Assembly: GCA_903873715.1 (NCBI GenBank) | Contig: CAIQPS010000160.1 | Location: 1 to 39,661 of the forward strand | Source of the DNA: an uncultured Actinomycetes bacterium | Lineage (GTDB): Bacteria; Actinomycetota; Thermoleophilia; RBG-16-64-13 | DNA length: 39,661 bases | Direction of reading: 5' to 3' | Shown here: in pieces, positions 8,527 through 17,290 of the stretch | Layout of the letters: each line of letters opens with the position of its first letter | Numbering within the stretch: position 1 is the stretch's first letter | Notes under the pieces: generated by a model | Told to the model about the DNA's origin: nothing | Databases searched by the model: none | Seen by the model: the letters and a program-made list of their open reading frames with translations, nothing else | Position numbers and translations under genes: made by a program

Positions 8527-8687
8527 GCGAGGCCTCCGCTCAGGATCAGATAGGCGAACACGATGATGACCGCGCACGCCGCGGCGATGAGGGCCCAGAG
8601 GGCCACGACGGTCTTTCGGCCGCGCCGGACCTGCCGCTCGTCCTCCACGCTGTAGCGGGTGAAGCTCGGTGGTTGCACCGCGGTCAT
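8523..8687 (-). CDS. 54-residue single-pass membrane protein
   Basis: A short frame encodes MTAVQPPSFTRYSVEDERQ, then a basic segment (RRGRK), then one strongly hydrophobic helix (about residues 27-49) and a short GGLA end. The topology is N-in by the positive-inside rule. Its ATG overlaps the stop of the upstream flavoprotein gene as ATGA, and its TGA overlaps the ATG of the M24 peptidase in the same way. It fills exactly the gap between those genes, which is strong support for a real gene. It may anchor or regulate a neighbour; no family is recognised. Confidence 0.75.
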   Translation of the reverse strand: MTAVQPPSFTRYSVEDERQVRRGRKTVVALWALIAAACAVIIVFAYLILSGGLA

Positions 8688-9256
8688 CCTTTCAGGTCCA
8701 GGATCTGCCGGCCGAACACCCCGGTGGTGTTGTCCGTGAGCGCGATGCGCTGCGGCTCGATGCGATAGACGGCGACCTTGCGCATGGCCGCGGCCAGCCG
8801 GGGCTGGGCCATGACGTCCTCCACGAAGGGGAAGCGCCGCACGTACACCGCCATCGCCGCCACCTTGCCCGGCCCCGTGACCCGCTTGGCAGTCCCCCAG
8901 AGCTGCACGCCCTGGATCTGCTCCCAGTCGGCGTACTGCTCGGTGACCGTCACGGCCACCGGAGCCGCCCTGCCGATGTGCAGGCCATGGATGCTGTCCG
9001 CCTGGCTGAGGAAAACCAGCCGCAGACGGTCGTCAAGGGCGTAGAAGACGCTGGCGGCATGGGGGACGGAGACGACCGGCGCCGCCGAAGTGGTCGGGGC
9101 GACCTGCGGCGCAGAGGCGCCGGACTCAGTCCCGCCCGCGCCGGGCACAGGCCCCATGGTGGCCACGGTCATGGTGTGATGGTCGGCCAGGTAGCGAGCG
9201 ACGCGCTCGCGGAGATCGGCAGGGATAGGCGCCGCTGCGGCGCGGGCGCCGCTCAC
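8684..9256 (-). CDS. Pyridoxamine 5'-phosphate oxidase-like (FMN-binding split barrel) protein
   Basis: The 190-residue protein has the pattern of the PNPOx-like split barrel: HHTMTVATMG near residue 26, FYALDDRLRLVFLS near 71, HGLHIGRAAPVAVTV near 90, IQGVQLWGTAKRV near 112 and a C-terminal YRIEPQRIALTDN segment. Such proteins bind FMN, F420 or heme and reduce diverse small molecules; the substrate cannot be read from sequence. A low-complexity insert rich in Gly, Ala, Ser and Thr (about residues 36-62) interrupts the first barrel strands, which is unusual. The GTG start has no clear ribosome binding site. It is translationally coupled to the 54-residue gene downstream. Confidence 0.75.
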   Translation of the reverse strand: MSGARAAAAPIPADLRERVARYLADHHTMTVATMGPVPGAGGTESGASAPQVAPTTSAAPVVSVPHAASVFYALDDRLRLVFLSQADSIHGLHIGRAAPVAVTVTEQYADWEQIQGVQLWGTAKRVTGPGKVAAMAVYVRRFPFVEDVMAQPRLAAAMRKVAVYRIEPQRIALTDNTTGVFGRQILDLKG

Positions 9257-9349
9257 GATGCCGCACCGCAGGACGTGGCAGTCAGGACTTGCGGTGCGCC
9301 GGGACGGGCGCCGGGCCCCAGGCCGGGCACGGCGCCGAGGGGCTGCCGC

Positions 9350-9925
9350 TCATTCGCCCTCTTCGTCACCGCCGCCCCAGCGCTGGAAGAGGTCGTGGTC
9401 GATGTCGAACTGGTCGAGCACCTTGCCCACCGTCTGGTCCACCAGGTCGTCGATGGTGGTGGGGCGGTGGTAGAACGCCGGCATGGGAGGCAGCACGATG
9501 GCCCCGTACTCGGTGACCTCGGCCATGAGGCGCAGGTGGCCCAGGTGCAGCGGGGTCTCCCGCACCACCAGCACCAGCTTCCGCCGCTCCTTGAGGCAGA
9601 CGTCGGCGGCACGGGCCAGCAGGTTGCTGTTGAAGCTGTTCGCGATGGCGGACAGGCTCTTTATGGAGCAGGGCGCCACGATCATGCCGTCGGTCTTGAA
9701 CGAGCCCGAGGCGATGGGGGCATCGATGTCGTCGTCGGCGTAGGAGTAGTCGGCGAGGGCCTCGATCTCGGGTACGGCAAAACCGGTCTCCAGGCCGGCC
9801 ACGCGGCGGGCGGCCTGGCTCATCACCAGGTGTGTCTCGAAGCCCAGATCCCGCAGGACCTCGAGGATCCGCACCCCGTAGATGGTGCCCGATGCCCCGG
9901 TGATCCCCACGATGATCCGTCTCAC
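9350..9925 (-). CDS. ubiX: Flavin prenyltransferase UbiX
   Basis: UbiX attaches a dimethylallyl group to FMN to make prenylated FMN, the cofactor of UbiD-type decarboxylases. The 191-residue protein starts with RRIIVGITGASGTIYGVRIL, the Rossmann-like FMN site, and has the family motif APCSIKSLSAIANSF near residue 105. RRKLVLVVRETPLHLGHL near 135 and the PPMPAFYHRP segment near 166 complete the match. No ubiD is in the window, so the decarboxylase partner must lie elsewhere; ubiquinone synthesis is not implied. It is the first gene of a minus-strand group and diverges from nth. The start is GTG with a distant GGAGGA. Confidence 0.92.
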   Translation of the reverse strand: MRRIIVGITGASGTIYGVRILEVLRDLGFETHLVMSQAARRVAGLETGFAVPEIEALADYSYADDDIDAPIASGSFKTDGMIVAPCSIKSLSAIANSFNSNLLARAADVCLKERRKLVLVVRETPLHLGHLRLMAEVTEYGAIVLPPMPAFYHRPTTIDDLVDQTVGKVLDQFDIDHDLFQRWGGGDEEGE

Positions 9926-10050
9926 GGCCGACCCGTCGATGGTGTCCTCCTGTCGCTTGCCGGCAGCCTCTCGCCGCCCGTGGCGCCGGCGGCCCGATCG
10001 GCCGCAGGCTCACGTCCCCATACGTGGCTCATTGTAGTCGTTTTCTGCCG

Positions 10051-10062
10051 TATCATGCGCGT
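10051..10062 (+). promoter_or_regulatory. Possible -10 element for a leaderless nth transcript
   Basis: TATCAT at 10051-10056 matches five of six -10 bases and is followed by six bases and the ATG at 10063. That is the spacing expected of a leaderless mRNA. No Shine-Dalgarno sequence is present. A -35 element is not clear. Confidence 0.4.
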
Positions 10063-10728
10063 ATGCCCACCGTCCCGGACAGAAAGGCCCAGGCCCTCGA
10101 GATCATCCGCCGGCTGCGCGGGGCATATCCCGGCGCCCACATCGCACTGAAGTTCGAAAGCGACTGGGAACTGCTGGTGGCCGTGATGCTGTCGGCGCAG
10201 ACCACCGACGTCACCGTCAACAAGGTGACCGCCGATCTGTTCAAGAAATACCGCACGGTGGAGGACTACGCAGGAGCAGACCTCGCCGAGTTCGAGCAGG
10301 ACATCCACTCCACCGGCTTCTTCCACAACAAGGCCAAGCACGTGATCGCCTCCGCGCAGAAGGTCCTGGCGGACTACGGCGGGGAGGTGCCGGCCGGCAT
10401 GAACGAGCTCCTCACCCTGCCGGGGGTCGCCCGCAAGACGGCCAACATCGTCCTTGGCAACGCCCATCCCGAGGCCTACGCCGCCGACCCAGACGCGGGT
10501 ATCGCGGTGGACACCCACGTCAACCGCCTCAGCCAACGCCTGGGCCTGGCCGCCTCCAAGGACTCCGACAAGATCGAGCGGGAGCTCCTGGAGGTCGTCC
10601 CCCGGGACGAGTGGAACAAGATGACCTACCTGCTCATCGAGCACGGCAGGGCGGTCTGCGACGCGAAGCGCCCCAAGTGCGGCGAATGCGTCCTCAACGA
10701 CATCTGCCCGTCGGCGTTCAAGGTCTGA
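10063..10728 (+). CDS. nth: Endonuclease III (DNA glycosylase/AP lyase)
   Basis: Endonuclease III removes oxidised pyrimidines and cleaves the abasic site. The 221-residue protein carries the helix-hairpin-helix LPGVARKTANIVLGN with catalytic Lys125, and Asp150 in VDTHVNRLSQRLGL. The C-terminal [4Fe-4S] ligands are Cys199, Cys206, Cys209 and Cys215 in the standard C-x6-C-x2-C-x5-C spacing. Between Lys and Asp there are about seven more residues than in the E. coli enzyme (HPEAYAADPDAG region), a small loop insertion. The start MPTVPDRKAQ is preferred over an upstream in-frame codon because it matches the family length and follows the candidate leaderless -10. Confidence 0.94.
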   Translation: MPTVPDRKAQALEIIRRLRGAYPGAHIALKFESDWELLVAVMLSAQTTDVTVNKVTADLFKKYRTVEDYAGADLAEFEQDIHSTGFFHNKAKHVIASAQKVLADYGGEVPAGMNELLTLPGVARKTANIVLGNAHPEAYAADPDAGIAVDTHVNRLSQRLGLAASKDSDKIERELLEVVPRDEWNKMTYLLIEHGRAVCDAKRPKCGECVLNDICPSAFKV

Positions 10729-10752
10729 GACCGGCTGGAGCGGGCCACCGGG

Positions 10753-10773
10753 GCGGCGCTTGCTGAGCGCCGC
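10753..10773. terminator. Hairpin between convergent nth and NHL-protein genes
   Basis: GCGGCGCT (10753-10760) and AGCGCCGC (10766-10773) form a perfect 8-bp stem with a five-base loop. A second small dyad, GACGGC-AA-GCCGTC (10778-10791), follows and overlaps the stop of the minus-strand gene. Together they may terminate both convergent transcripts. There is no T-tract. Confidence 0.4.
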
Positions 10774-10789
10774 AGCAGACGGCAAGCCG

Positions 10790-12949
10790 TCAGTCCAGGA
10801 TCCCCACCACTTTCACCGAATCGATGTCGATCAGATAGCCCGTCGACCCGGCGCTGTGCGTGCCTGCCCTGCTCATGATCACGTAGTGCATGCCCGGTGC
10901 AAGCCACGCCGACGTCCACACGGTGCCGTACGTCGGGCCCGGGCCGGGGCCGTAGAGGTCCACCAGCGTCGGCGCACCGTCGTCCACGCTGATCCAGGCC
11001 TGTCCGTACGTGTAGAACTGGCGAGCCTGGATCGATATACGCATCCCCTCGAAGGGTATGGTCACCGAGCCGTCCGGATCGTCGGTGAAGCTGACGTATC
11101 CGCCCGAAGCGCCCGTTGACGGCAAGCGCGTCCAGATGCCGTCGTACATCAGGCGCCCGTCGTTCTCCTGGTACGTCGTCTGGCCGAGCAGACTGCCCGC
11201 CACCTCGACCGCGTCGAGGTTGATGTATGCGGTCGCCGTGTTGGTGGTGCTGCGCTTGATCTGAAGCAGGTGATACCCGGCGGCCAGAGTGCCTGTCGTG
11301 TAGACCCGCTCCCTGTACCGGGCGCCGCCCGGGTTGTACAGGTTCACGGTGGTCTTGAAGACCCCGTCCAGGTAGACGTCGGCCTTGCCCTGGTAAAGGC
11401 CCCTGGCGGCTATCCAGTCGAGCCGGGTGCCGTTGAAGGGCACCCTCACGTACGAGCCGCTCGCGTTCGAACGGGCGTCGGCCCCCGCCCACGCACTCGG
11501 TGTGGACACGAAGTTCCAGCCGCTGGAGTAGGCGAGTTGCGACGCCGTCTCCTCGTAGTGGGCCAGGTAGACGTAATCGTTGGCGGTGCCGGCCGTCGAA
11601 CTGACACCGGTGGGAGTGACCACGGAGACGCTCACCACGCCGGCGGCATGAGGAGGCGCCACGCACGTGATGGAAGTGGCGGAGCCGACGCTCACGCTCG
11701 TCGCGTTGGTCGACCCGAACCTGACGGCAGTCGCCCCGGTGAAACCGGTCCCGGTGATCTGCACCATCACCGCGCCTGCGGTCATGCCGAAGTCGGGCGT
11801 CACGGAGGTCACCACCGGCACGGGCGGCAGGTCGATCTTCCGTACGGTGGCGTTGATGGTGTCGGCCACGTACAGGTCGTTCGTCGCCGGCTTGTAGCAG
11901 ATGTCGTACGGGTAGCAGAAGGTCGCCACGGTACCCGTGCCGTCCTGGTGGCCGGGCGCGCCCGCGTGGCCTGCGACGGTGGTGACCCAGCCGGCCGAGG
12001 TGATCTGGCGGATGGTGTGCGAGCCGGTGTCGGCCACGTAGAGATAACCGTTGGCCGAGTCGTAGCAGAGCCCGGTCGGATGGTTGAACTGCGCTACGGT
12101 GCCGGCTCCGTTGGCGCTCCCGGTTGTACCCGTGCCCGCGAGCGTGGTCACCACGCCGGCCGCCGTGACTCTCCGGATCGCGTTGTTCCCGTAGTCGGCG
12201 ACGTACAGGTTGTGGTCCGCCGAGTCGTAGGTTATACCCCACGGGACGTTGAAAGCGGCGGACGCGCCGGTGCCGTCGAGGAACTCGTTGCGGCCGTTCC
12301 CTGCGATGGTCGTGACCCCCCCGCCCGCCGTTATCTTGCGGATGACGTTCCCGGACGCATCGCACACGAAAAGACAGGCGTGGTAGGAGTCATAGCAGAT
12401 GCCGTTCGGGGACATGAACCAAGCGGCCGTCCCGGTGCCGTCCCGCTCGCCGTAGTTGGCGTGGTCGCCGGCGAAGGTCGTCACCTGTCCGGTGGTGGTG
12501 ACCCGGCGGATGACGTTGTTCATGCTGTCCGCCACGTAGAGGCAGTGGTCCACGGGGTTGTAGCAGATGCCGTAGGGCTGGTTGAACCGAGCACCCGCCC
12601 CGGTCCCGTCCGAATACCCCGGGTTGTTCGCGAGGCCGGCGATCGTGGTCACGACCCCGGCGGCTGTGATCTGACGGATGGTGTGCGCGTTGCTGTCGGA
12701 GACGTAGAGGCAACCGTTGTCGGGGTCGTAGCAGATGGCCGACGGGTCGCTGAACCTCGCCGCAGTTCCGGTCCCGTTGGCGGTCCCGATCTCACCCGCC
12801 GCGCCGGCGACGGTGGTCACCTGCACGGCCGCGAACGCCGAGCCTGCGAACAGCACGGCGAGCAGGAACACTGTGAGACTCAGGCAGACGAGCGTCGCGA
12901 GCGCGCGACGGACCAAGATGCGACGGATGGATCTCGCGTGGGACAGCAT
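10790..12949 (-). CDS. Secreted NHL-repeat protein with IPT/TIG and two C-terminal beta-domains
   Basis: The 719-residue protein has a signal peptide (about residues 1-40, basic N-terminus, hydrophobic core, AFA cleavage site). About six NHL-type repeats of roughly 55 residues follow (to about residue 375). Each has the theme VTTVAG, GTGT-ARF, P-ICYD and LYV-D, forming a beta-propeller. An IPT/TIG-like immunoglobulin fold follows (PVVTSVTPDFGMTAGAV near 378). Two tandem copies of an about 130-residue beta-sandwich (starting YEETASQLAY and YQENDGRLMY) end the protein; each closes with a D(A/S)V(E/K)V segment like carbohydrate-binding modules. It is probably extracellular and adhesive or polymer-binding. 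A perfect AAGGAGG site precedes the ATG. No sortase signal or transmembrane anchor is visible at the C-terminus. Confidence 0.85.
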   Translation of the reverse strand: MLSHARSIRRILVRRALATLVCLSLTVFLLAVLFAGSAFAAVQVTTVAGAAGEIGTANGTGTAARFSDPSAICYDPDNGCLYVSDSNAHTIRQITAAGVVTTIAGLANNPGYSDGTGAGARFNQPYGICYNPVDHCLYVADSMNNVIRRVTTTGQVTTFAGDHANYGERDGTGTAAWFMSPNGICYDSYHACLFVCDASGNVIRKITAGGGVTTIAGNGRNEFLDGTGASAAFNVPWGITYDSADHNLYVADYGNNAIRRVTAAGVVTTLAGTGTTGSANGAGTVAQFNHPTGLCYDSANGYLYVADTGSHTIRQITSAGWVTTVAGHAGAPGHQDGTGTVATFCYPYDICYKPATNDLYVADTINATVRKIDLPPVPVVTSVTPDFGMTAGAVMVQITGTGFTGATAVRFGSTNATSVSVGSATSITCVAPPHAAGVVSVSVVTPTGVSSTAGTANDYVYLAHYEETASQLAYSSGWNFVSTPSAWAGADARSNASGSYVRVPFNGTRLDWIAARGLYQGKADVYLDGVFKTTVNLYNPGGARYRERVYTTGTLAAGYHLLQIKRSTTNTATAYINLDAVEVAGSLLGQTTYQENDGRLMYDGIWTRLPSTGASGGYVSFTDDPDGSVTIPFEGMRISIQARQFYTYGQAWISVDDGAPTLVDLYGPGPGPTYGTVWTSAWLAPGMHYVIMSRAGTHSAGSTGYLIDIDSVKVVGILD

Positions 12950-13134
12950 CGTAGCCTCCTTCGGGCGGATCAGACCAAGTCGGGCGCGATGTGGCCGGCC
13001 ACGGCCTCGGCCGGCGGCAGCTTTCCCACGCTAACGCGGACCGGACCGGGCGGTCAAGCGGCAAGTAAACCAAAGGGTAACTCTCTGCGCCCAGGCGGGC
13101 GGCATCCGGTCCCAACAGCGACGCGTCCGGCAGG

Positions 13135-13163
13135 TTGACGCTATAGCGCCACCCCTATACCAT
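13135..13163 (+). promoter_or_regulatory. Candidate promoter of the phenylacetate-CoA ligase gene
   Basis: The divergent gap 12950-13255 contains no gene. TTGACG (13135-13140) and TACCAT (13158-13163) are separated by 17 bases and fit a housekeeping sigma promoter. The predicted leader is about 85 bases. Nothing else in the gap is recognisable. Confidence 0.4.
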
Positions 13164-13255
13164 CGTCAGGCATTGCCGCAGCGCTTTTCCGCCGTCCGTG
13201 CGGCTGCGCCCATGCGATGCGCCTGCATGACCATTCAGACCTAGGGGACCCGCAG

Positions 13256-14608
13256 ATGATCTTCGACCGCGAACACGAGTGCATGGACCGCAAAGACCTC
13301 GAGAAGCTCCAGAGCGAGCGGCTCGTGGCCCTGGTCAAACGCGTCTACGATCGGGTCCCCTTCTATAGAGCCCTCTTCGACGAGAAAGGCATCGCGCCCG
13401 AGAAGGTCCGCGGCATCCAGGACCTGCCGAGCCTGCCGTTCACGCGCAAGTACAACCTGCGGGACAACTATCCCTTCGGGCTGTTCGCCACGCCGCTCAA
13501 AGACGTCGTCCGCATCCACGCGTCGTCCGGCACCACCGGCAAACCGACCACCGTGGGCTATACCAAGAACGACATCGACATGTGGGCGGGCGTCATGGCC
13601 CGTTCGCTGGCAGGCGCCGGCACCACCGCCGACGACGTGGTGCAGGTGGCCTACGGCTACGGCCTGTTCACCGGCGGCCTCGGGGCCCACTACGGCGCCG
13701 AGCGCCTGGGCGCCTCCGTCATCCCCATCTCGGGCAGCAACACCCAGCGCCAGATCATGCTGATGCAGGACTTCGGCACCACGGTCATCTGCTGCACGCC
13801 CAGCTTCATGCTCTATCTGTATGACGTGGCTCAGCAGCAGGGCGTGGACGTCACCAAGTTCCCGCTCAAGGTGGGCGTCTTCGGCGCCGAGCCGTGGTCG
13901 GACGCCATGCGCGTGGACATCGAGAAGAAGTGGAACATCAAGGGCTGCGACATCTACGGCCTGAGCGAGATCATCGGACCGGGCGTGTCGTGCGAGTGCG
14001 TCGAGGCCCAGAACGGGCTGCACATCAACGACGACCACTTCCTGCCCGAGATCATCGACCCGGAGACGGGCGAAGTGCTGCCCGAGGGCTCGGTGGGCGA
14101 ACTGGTGTTCACCACGCTCACCAAGGAAGCCTTCCCGCTCATCCGCTACCGCACCGGCGACATCACCAGCATCTGGCGCGAGCCCTGCGTCTGCGGCCGC
14201 ACCAACACCCGGATGGCCCGCGTGTCCGGCCGGACCGACGACATGCTCATCATCCGCGGCGTGAACGTCTTCCCGAGCCAGGTGGAGTCGGTGCTGCTCA
14301 TGTCGCCCGAGGTGGAGCCGCACTACCGGCTGATCGTCACCCGCAAGGGCGCCATGGACAACCTGCTGGTGGAAGTGGAGATCAAGCAGGACCTCTATCA
14401 CGAGGTGTCCGAGGCCATCCTGTCGATGGACGACATCACCACCATCGCCGAGCACGAGAAGATGATGCACCTGAAGTCGAACATCCAGAAGAACATCAAA
14501 GACATCATCGGTGTCAACGTGGGCGTGAACTTCAAGGAGCCCGGCTCCATCGAGCGGCAGGAAGGCAAGACCCAGCGGGTCATCGACAAGCGCAAGGAAG
14601 AAGCGTAG
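13256..14608 (+). CDS. paaK: Phenylacetate-CoA ligase
   Basis: The enzyme converts an aryl acid, classically phenylacetate, with ATP and CoA to the CoA thioester via an adenylate. The protein is 450 residues, the usual PaaK length. The P-loop-like motif [16 protein letters not shown] lies near residue 84, [15 protein letters not shown] near 233, and the hinge and C-terminal domain start with [19 protein letters not shown] near 297. The start at 13256 ([19 protein letters not shown]) is chosen because AGGGGA lies at the right distance and the N-terminus fits the family. The gene stands at the head of a plus-strand series. UbiX and the benzoyl-CoA-reductase-like ATPases elsewhere in the window are consistent with aromatic acid metabolism, but PaaK paralogs also act on other acids. 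Confidence 0.92.
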   Translation: MIFDREHECMDRKDLEKLQSERLVALVKRVYDRVPFYRALFDEKGIAPEKVRGIQDLPSLPFTRKYNLRDNYPFGLFATPLKDVVRIHASSGTTGKPTTVGYTKNDIDMWAGVMARSLAGAGTTADDVVQVAYGYGLFTGGLGAHYGAERLGASVIPISGSNTQRQIMLMQDFGTTVICCTPSFMLYLYDVAQQQGVDVTKFPLKVGVFGAEPWSDAMRVDIEKKWNIKGCDIYGLSEIIGPGVSCECVEAQNGLHINDDHFLPEIIDPETGEVLPEGSVGELVFTTLTKEAFPLIRYRTGDITSIWREPCVCGRTNTRMARVSGRTDDMLIIRGVNVFPSQVESVLLMSPEVEPHYRLIVTRKGAMDNLLVEVEIKQDLYHEVSEAILSMDDITTIAEHEKMMHLKSNIQKNIKDIIGVNVGVNFKEPGSIERQEGKTQRVIDKRKEEA

Positions 14609-14720
14609 CGGGAGCAGGTGGTGCGGCGAGCCGCAGGGCCCGGAGGCCTGGCGGCCCCCCAGCGCGGCGCGGCGGTCCCGCCGGCGCCTCACCGTGAGAC
14701 AGCCCCGGCAAGGAGGCACC

Positions 14721-15785
14721 GTGGACGGCAAGGCTGATCCGCAGAAAGTGGACACGACGGGCGGCGGCGCGCCGTTCGACGGTCCGGCCCCGGACGACGC
14801 CCCGCCTCCGGCCCGCCCGGCTTTCGCCGACCCGCCACTGGACGATGACGGGCCGGCCGGAGACCCACCCTCGCAGGCCCGCCCCTTCCCGTCGGCCCAC
14901 GAGGACCGGCTGCACGCCCGCCTCGACGTCGAGACGCCCCAGACCGAGTCCCCGGCCTACAAGCTCAGCTACGAGGACCCGGAATTCCTCATGCGGGACG
15001 AACTCCGCGGCGCCCGGCTGCAGCTGGAGTTCCTTAAGCCCGACCTGCTGATGAAGGACCGGGGCATCGCGGCGACCGTGGTGGTCTTCGGGAGCGCCCG
15101 CATCCCAGCGCCCGACGAAGTGGCGGACCGCATCGCGGCGGCGGAGAGGCTGGTGGCGGAGAACCCCGGCGATCCCGATGCGGCTTGGCGACTGAACGCA
15201 GTGAATAAGCTGGCCGGCAAGGCCCGCTACTACGACGAGGCCCGCAAGCTGGCCAGGATGATCTGCGCGGTGGAGGACGAGCGGGTCGCGGATTCCGAAG
15301 CCTGCATCCTGCGGCACGACCGCGGCAGTGTGGTGGTCGTCACCGGCGGGGGACCGGGCGTCATGGAGGCGGCCAACCGGGGCGCGCACGACCTCGGGGT
15401 CGACAACGTCGGCCTCAACATCGTGCTGCCGTTCGAGCAGAGGCCCAACCAGTACATCACACCGCATCTCTGCTTCGACTTCCACTATTTCGCCATCCGC
15501 AAGATGCACTTCCTGCTCCGGGCGGTAGCCCTGGTGGTGTTCCCCGGCGGCTACGGCACCCTGGACGAGCTGTTCGAGGTGCTCACGCTCATCCAGACGA
15601 AGAAGGTGAAGCCTATGCCCGTGCTGCTCTTCGGGCGGGAGTACTGGGACAGGATCATCGACTTTCAGGCCATGGCGGACGAGGGAGTCATCGCCCCGGC
15701 CGACCTCGACATCTTCCAGTACGTGGAGACGGCCGAGGAAGCGTGGGCCATCCTCAAACCGGTGGTGCAGGCGGTCGCACGGTAA
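14721..15785 (+). CDS. LOG-family (lysine decarboxylase-like) Rossmann-fold protein
   Basis: The protein belongs to the LOG/TIGR00730-like group. Characterised members are nucleotide 5'-monophosphate phosphoribohydrolases, despite the lysine decarboxylase label. The diagnostic motifs GGGPGVMEAANRGA (about residue 209) and PGGYGTLDELFE (about 275) are intact. The N-terminal 70 residues are Pro/Ala/Asp-rich and probably disordered, which makes the protein longer than single-domain LOG enzymes. A GTG start at 14721 is preferred over one at 14694 because AAGGAGG lies directly before it. The protein should be cytoplasmic. It is 112 bases after paaK and may share its transcript. Confidence 0.85.
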   Translation: MDGKADPQKVDTTGGGAPFDGPAPDDAPPPARPAFADPPLDDDGPAGDPPSQARPFPSAHEDRLHARLDVETPQTESPAYKLSYEDPEFLMRDELRGARLQLEFLKPDLLMKDRGIAATVVVFGSARIPAPDEVADRIAAAERLVAENPGDPDAAWRLNAVNKLAGKARYYDEARKLARMICAVEDERVADSEACILRHDRGSVVVVTGGGPGVMEAANRGAHDLGVDNVGLNIVLPFEQRPNQYITPHLCFDFHYFAIRKMHFLLRAVALVVFPGGYGTLDELFEVLTLIQTKKVKPMPVLLFGREYWDRIIDFQAMADEGVIAPADLDIFQYVETAEEAWAILKPVVQAVAR

Positions 15786-15940
15786 CGCCGCTCTTGCCGC
15801 ATGGCCGACGGGTCCGGGGCAGGGCCGCTGCCCGAACCGGCGAACACCCTATGCTATGCTTCATATACTGAAATGGATATTCCTGCATACCCCCGAAGTC
15901 TTAGTACTTTGCCCGAGCCCGGTCCGCGGGTGATGTTCCG

Positions 15941-17290
15941 ATGAGCCACACAGCCCTCGAGATAGTCGGCGTCGTCGTCCTCATCGTCGTCAACGCCTTC
16001 TTCGTCATCGCCGAGTTCGCCATCGTGAAGGTGCGCGATACCCGCATCACCGAACTGGCGGCCGAAGGCGGCCGAAGGGCCCGGGTGGCAGAACATATCC
16101 TCGACCACCTCACCGCTTACCTGTCCGCCACCCAGTTGGGCGTCACCGCAGCCAGCCTCGGGCTTGGCTGGCTGGGCGCCGTGGCCTTCTCCGACCTCTT
16201 CGACAGCGTCCACGTCAACCCGACGCTGTCCGCCATCCTGGCGTTCGTGGCGATCACGTTCGTCACCATCATCTTCGGGGAGCTGGTGCCCAAGTCGCTG
16301 GCCATCCGCAAGGCGGAGGATTCGACCATCGCCATCGCGCTGCCGCTCCGCTGGTTCTACCTGGTCACCCGGCCGCTCACCTGGTTCCTGTACATCACCA
16401 CGGCCGGCGTCCTCAGGCTGTTCCGCATCGAGCCGGCGTCGGAGAGCGATCTGGCCCATTCGGAGGAAGAGCTCCGGATGATCCTCGAGGCCAGCCAGGA
16501 AGGCGGGCACATCGACGAGGTCGAGCAGATCCTCATGCGCCGCGCCCTCACCTTCGGCGACCGGACCGTCAGCGACATCATGGTGCCCCGCACCGAGACG
16601 GCCTTCCTACCCACGTCGACCACGGTGGCCGAGGCCATCGCCGAGGTCGAGGAGACCAACCACACGCGCTACCCGGTGTTCGAGGAGGATGTGGACAACG
16701 TCCTCGGGTACGTGCACGTGAAGGACCTGTACCGGGCGCCGCGCGCCGGCGCCATCCGGCGCCTGCTGCGCCCCATCGGGTTCATCGCCGAGACGGCCAA
16801 CATCGAGGTGGCGCTGCAACGCTTCCAGAGCACGCGCACCCCGCTCGCCATCGTGGTGGACGAGCATGGCGGCACCGCCGGCATCGTGACCATCCAGGAC
16901 GTCGTGGAGGAACTCATCGGCGAAGTGCGGGACGAGTTCGACCTCGAGGCCCCGCCCATCGAACGGCAGCCGGACGGCAGCTACTCGGTGGACGGCAGCA
17001 CCAGGGTGGACTACCTGGAAGACAAGCTGGGCATGCGGCTCCCCGAGGAGGGCTTCCCCACCCTCGGTGGCCGGGTGTTCGAACAATTGCAGCGCCGTCC
17101 GCACGTCGGTGACGAGGCCACGGTCGGCGATTTCCACGCCAAGGTCACGGAAGTCGACGGCATGCGCATCTGCCGGGTCCAGCTGACCCGCATAGAACCC
17201 GAGGAAGCCGGAGCGGAAGAGGGCGAGGAAGCGGAACCCGCGGAGCGCGGAGCCAACGGCCGCGGCCCGGGCAACGGCCGCGAACAGTGA
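15941..17290 (+). CDS. CNNM/CorC-type membrane protein (DUF21, CBS pair, CorC_HlyC)
   Basis: The 449-residue protein has a DUF21 membrane domain of about three to four helices (residues 5-165), two CBS domains (about 205-330, including MVPRTE and VDEHGGTAGIVTIQDVVEELIGE) and a C-terminal CorC_HlyC transporter-associated domain (about 345-425). A Glu/Ala/Gly-rich tail ends it. Relatives are linked to magnesium or cobalt efflux and were once annotated as hemolysins; transport is a family-based inference. The CBS pair probably senses adenosine nucleotides. The TGA overlaps the ATG of the following dikinase-like gene by one base, indicating co-translation. The 155 bases before the start contain AT-rich sequence and a small GC hairpin (15817-15833) but no clear promoter. 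Confidence 0.88.
   Translation: MSHTALEIVGVVVLIVVNAFFVIAEFAIVKVRDTRITELAAEGGRRARVAEHILDHLTAYLSATQLGVTAASLGLGWLGAVAFSDLFDSVHVNPTLSAILAFVAITFVTIIFGELVPKSLAIRKAEDSTIAIALPLRWFYLVTRPLTWFLYITTAGVLRLFRIEPASESDLAHSEEELRMILEASQEGGHIDEVEQILMRRALTFGDRTVSDIMVPRTETAFLPTSTTVAEAIAEVEETNHTRYPVFEEDVDNVLGYVHVKDLYRAPRAGAIRRLLRPIGFIAETANIEVALQRFQSTRTPLAIVVDEHGGTAGIVTIQDVVEELIGEVRDEFDLEAPPIERQPDGSYSVDGSTRVDYLEDKLGMRLPEEGFPTLGGRVFEQLQRRPHVGDEATVGDFHAKVTEVDGMRICRVQLTRIEPEEAGAEEGEEAEPAERGANGRGPGNGREQ

Noticed and set aside
15811-15838. Hairpin after the LOG-family gene as a terminator
   Set aside because: A six-bp stem (GGGCAG/CTGCCC) is present, but it is short and lacks a T-tract, so it was not listed as a feature.
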